Part shown: positions 33,710 through 34,702 of the stretch, in pieces
How positions within the stretch are numbered: position 1 is the stretch's first letter
How the letters are laid out: the number at the start of each line of letters is the position of its first letter
Source of the DNA: Candidatus Rariloculus versatilis
GTDB taxonomy: Bacteria > Pseudomonadota > Gammaproteobacteria > Steroidobacterales > Rariloculaceae
Reading direction: 5' to 3'
Assembly: GCA_028278665.1 (NCBI GenBank)
Contig: JAQAJI010000033.1
Span: 6,265 to 40,966, forward strand
Length of the DNA: 34,702 bases
Position numbers and translations under genes: made by a program
Notes under the pieces: model-generated
The model's database searches: none
Seen by the model: the letters and a program-made list of their open reading frames with translations, nothing else
Told to the model about the DNA's origin: nothing

Positions 33710-34702
33710 ATGACTACGACGAGTGCCGCCTGGCTTGCGCTTGCCGCCCTTTCGATGGGCGCGACTGGCGCGTGGGCACAGGCTGCGGGCGGTTCCGGGG
33801 CTCCCGGTGAAACCGATGGCGACAGCGCCGGCGACGTCTTGTTCGACTTCAGGTATCGGTCCGAATTTGTGGACCTCGCAGGATTCGGCGAGAGCGCTGC
33901 AGCATCGACGCTACGCTCGAGAATCACCTTCGAATCGGCGACCTTCAACCGGTTTCAGGTCCTGCTCCAGGCCGACAACGTCGCAACGCTGGGCTCGGAG
34001 CAATTCAATTCCACGACCAACGGCAGGACGGACTACCCGGTCGTGGCGGACCCGGAGGGAACGGTCCTCAACCAGGCGTGGCTGACCTTCTCGGGCGACT
34101 CCGTCACGGTTCGCGCTGGCCGACAGACAATTCGCCACGGCACCGAACGCTTCGTCGGCGGCGTGGCCTGGCGCCAGAACGAACAGGCCTTCGACGGTGT
34201 GCGCATCCAGTGGGAACCGGCCGGCGGCTTCGACCTCGACCTTGCCTACGTCAACAGGGTCAACCGGATCTTCGGACCTGACGACGGTCTGAATCCCTCG
34301 GCCTTCAAGGGCGACAATTTCTTCATACGGGCCAACTGGAGCCTTGCCGACAACCACAGACTGAGCGCGCACGGATACCTGCTCGATTTCGACCCTCAAA
34401 ACGGTTACGCGCCGGGTCGTACCGTCAATAACTCCGTCGATATTCTTGGCCTGGAGTACAGCGGCACATTCGAGCGGCTCACGCTCAACCTGAACTGGGA
34501 CACCCAGCAGGATGCGGGTGCAAGCCAGCTCGACTACCAGGCCGAACATTACCTGGCCGAAATCATCGCAGCTGTGGGCGGGGCGACGCTGACCGCCGGC
34601 AACGAAGTGTTCGGCGGTGACATCGGTTCCGGTTTCCGTATGCCGACCGCGAGCTTGGACATAATTCAGGGCTGGACGGACAAGGTCCTCGCGCCACCCG
34701 GC
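33710..34702 (+). CDS. Alginate-export-type outer-membrane porin (3' end outside window)
   Basis: This is the first 331 residues of an outer-membrane beta-barrel. The signal peptide is MTTTSAAWLALAALSMGATG plus AWA-Q, about 23 residues. The barrel begins with DFRYRSEFVD, then STLRSRITFES, LLQADNVATLG, YPVVADPEGTVLNQAWL, VRAGRQTIRHGTERFVGGVAWRQNEQAFDGV and repeated amphipathic strands. This set is typical of the alginate-export/OprE-like family found in marine and soil gammaproteobacteria, which pass diverse solutes and not only alginate. AGGAG and AAGGA precede the ATG. The frame is still open at the window end. It probably provides outer-membrane entry for the solute moved by the neighbouring MFS transporter. 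Confidence 0.85.
   Translation, partial: MTTTSAAWLALAALSMGATGAWAQAAGGSGAPGETDGDSAGDVLFDFRYRSEFVDLAGFGESAAASTLRSRITFESATFNRFQVLLQADNVATLGSEQFNSTTNGRTDYPVVADPEGTVLNQAWLTFSGDSVTVRAGRQTIRHGTERFVGGVAWRQNEQAFDGVRIQWEPAGGFDLDLAYVNRVNRIFGPDDGLNPSAFKGDNFFIRANWSLADNHRLSAHGYLLDFDPQNGYAPGRTVNNSVDILGLEYSGTFERLTLNLNWDTQQDAGASQLDYQAEHYLAEIIAAVGGATLTAGNEVFGGDIGSGFRMPTASLDIIQGWTDKVLAPPG

Overview
The window looks like a chromosomal segment of a high-GC Gram-negative bacterium, most likely a gammaproteobacterium. The basis is a TonB-dependent receptor (BtuB), an outer-membrane porin of the alginate-export type, a TraR/DksA-type regulator and Proteobacteria-style hopanoid genes. I cannot name the genus. There are 29 protein genes, two of them unusual at sequence level and two cut by the window edges, plus one clear RNA element, a cobalamin riboswitch. 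I saw no tRNA, rRNA, insertion sequence, phage gene or CRISPR array.

Layout. (1) 1-5651: the 3' part of a fused indolepyruvate ferredoxin oxidoreductase, a small TraR/DksA zinc-finger protein on the minus strand, a GT4 glycosyltransferase, and a secreted cysteine-type phosphatase. (2) 5671-13522: a vitamin B12 island. cobT-cobS-cobC (lower-ligand attachment) is followed at once by a cobalamin riboswitch that leads btuB-btuF-btuC-btuD (uptake). cobU lies on the minus strand downstream of a sulfotransferase gene. (3) 14869-15393: apt, adenine salvage. (4) 15487-30083: an isoprenoid/hopanoid island. ispA (minus) diverges from a plus-strand run of a squalene/phytoene-synthase family gene, hpnG, hpnN, hpnA, mvaD, phosphomevalonate kinase, HMG-CoA reductase, mevalonate kinase, idi, hpnH and hpnM. 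HMG-CoA synthase is on the minus strand, convergent with hpnM. (5) 30310-34702: a substrate-binding protein, a membrane Cache-HAMP protein without an output domain, an OFA-type MFS transporter and an incomplete porin.

How the genes fit together. Block 4 encodes every mevalonate-pathway step from acetoacetyl-CoA to IPP/DMAPP: HMGS, HMGR, MK, PMK, MVD and IDI. It continues through farnesyl diphosphate (IspA) and, probably, squalene, and adds hopanoid side-chain and trafficking genes (HpnG, HpnH, HpnA, HpnM, HpnN). Acetoacetyl-CoA thiolase and squalene-hopene cyclase are not in the window. Almost all plus-strand genes from 16400 to 28590 touch or overlap, which suggests one long operon.

The two most unusual points are this fusion of a full mevalonate pathway with a hopanoid locus, and the HMG-CoA reductase/mevalonate kinase junction near 25200-25490. 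There the reductase frame has no stop for about 250 bases, while the kinase lacks its usual N-terminal strand. That is either an odd overlap or a frameshift in a former two-domain gene. The Cache-HAMP protein paired with an orphan binding protein (30310-32321) is the best candidate for an undescribed signalling arrangement.
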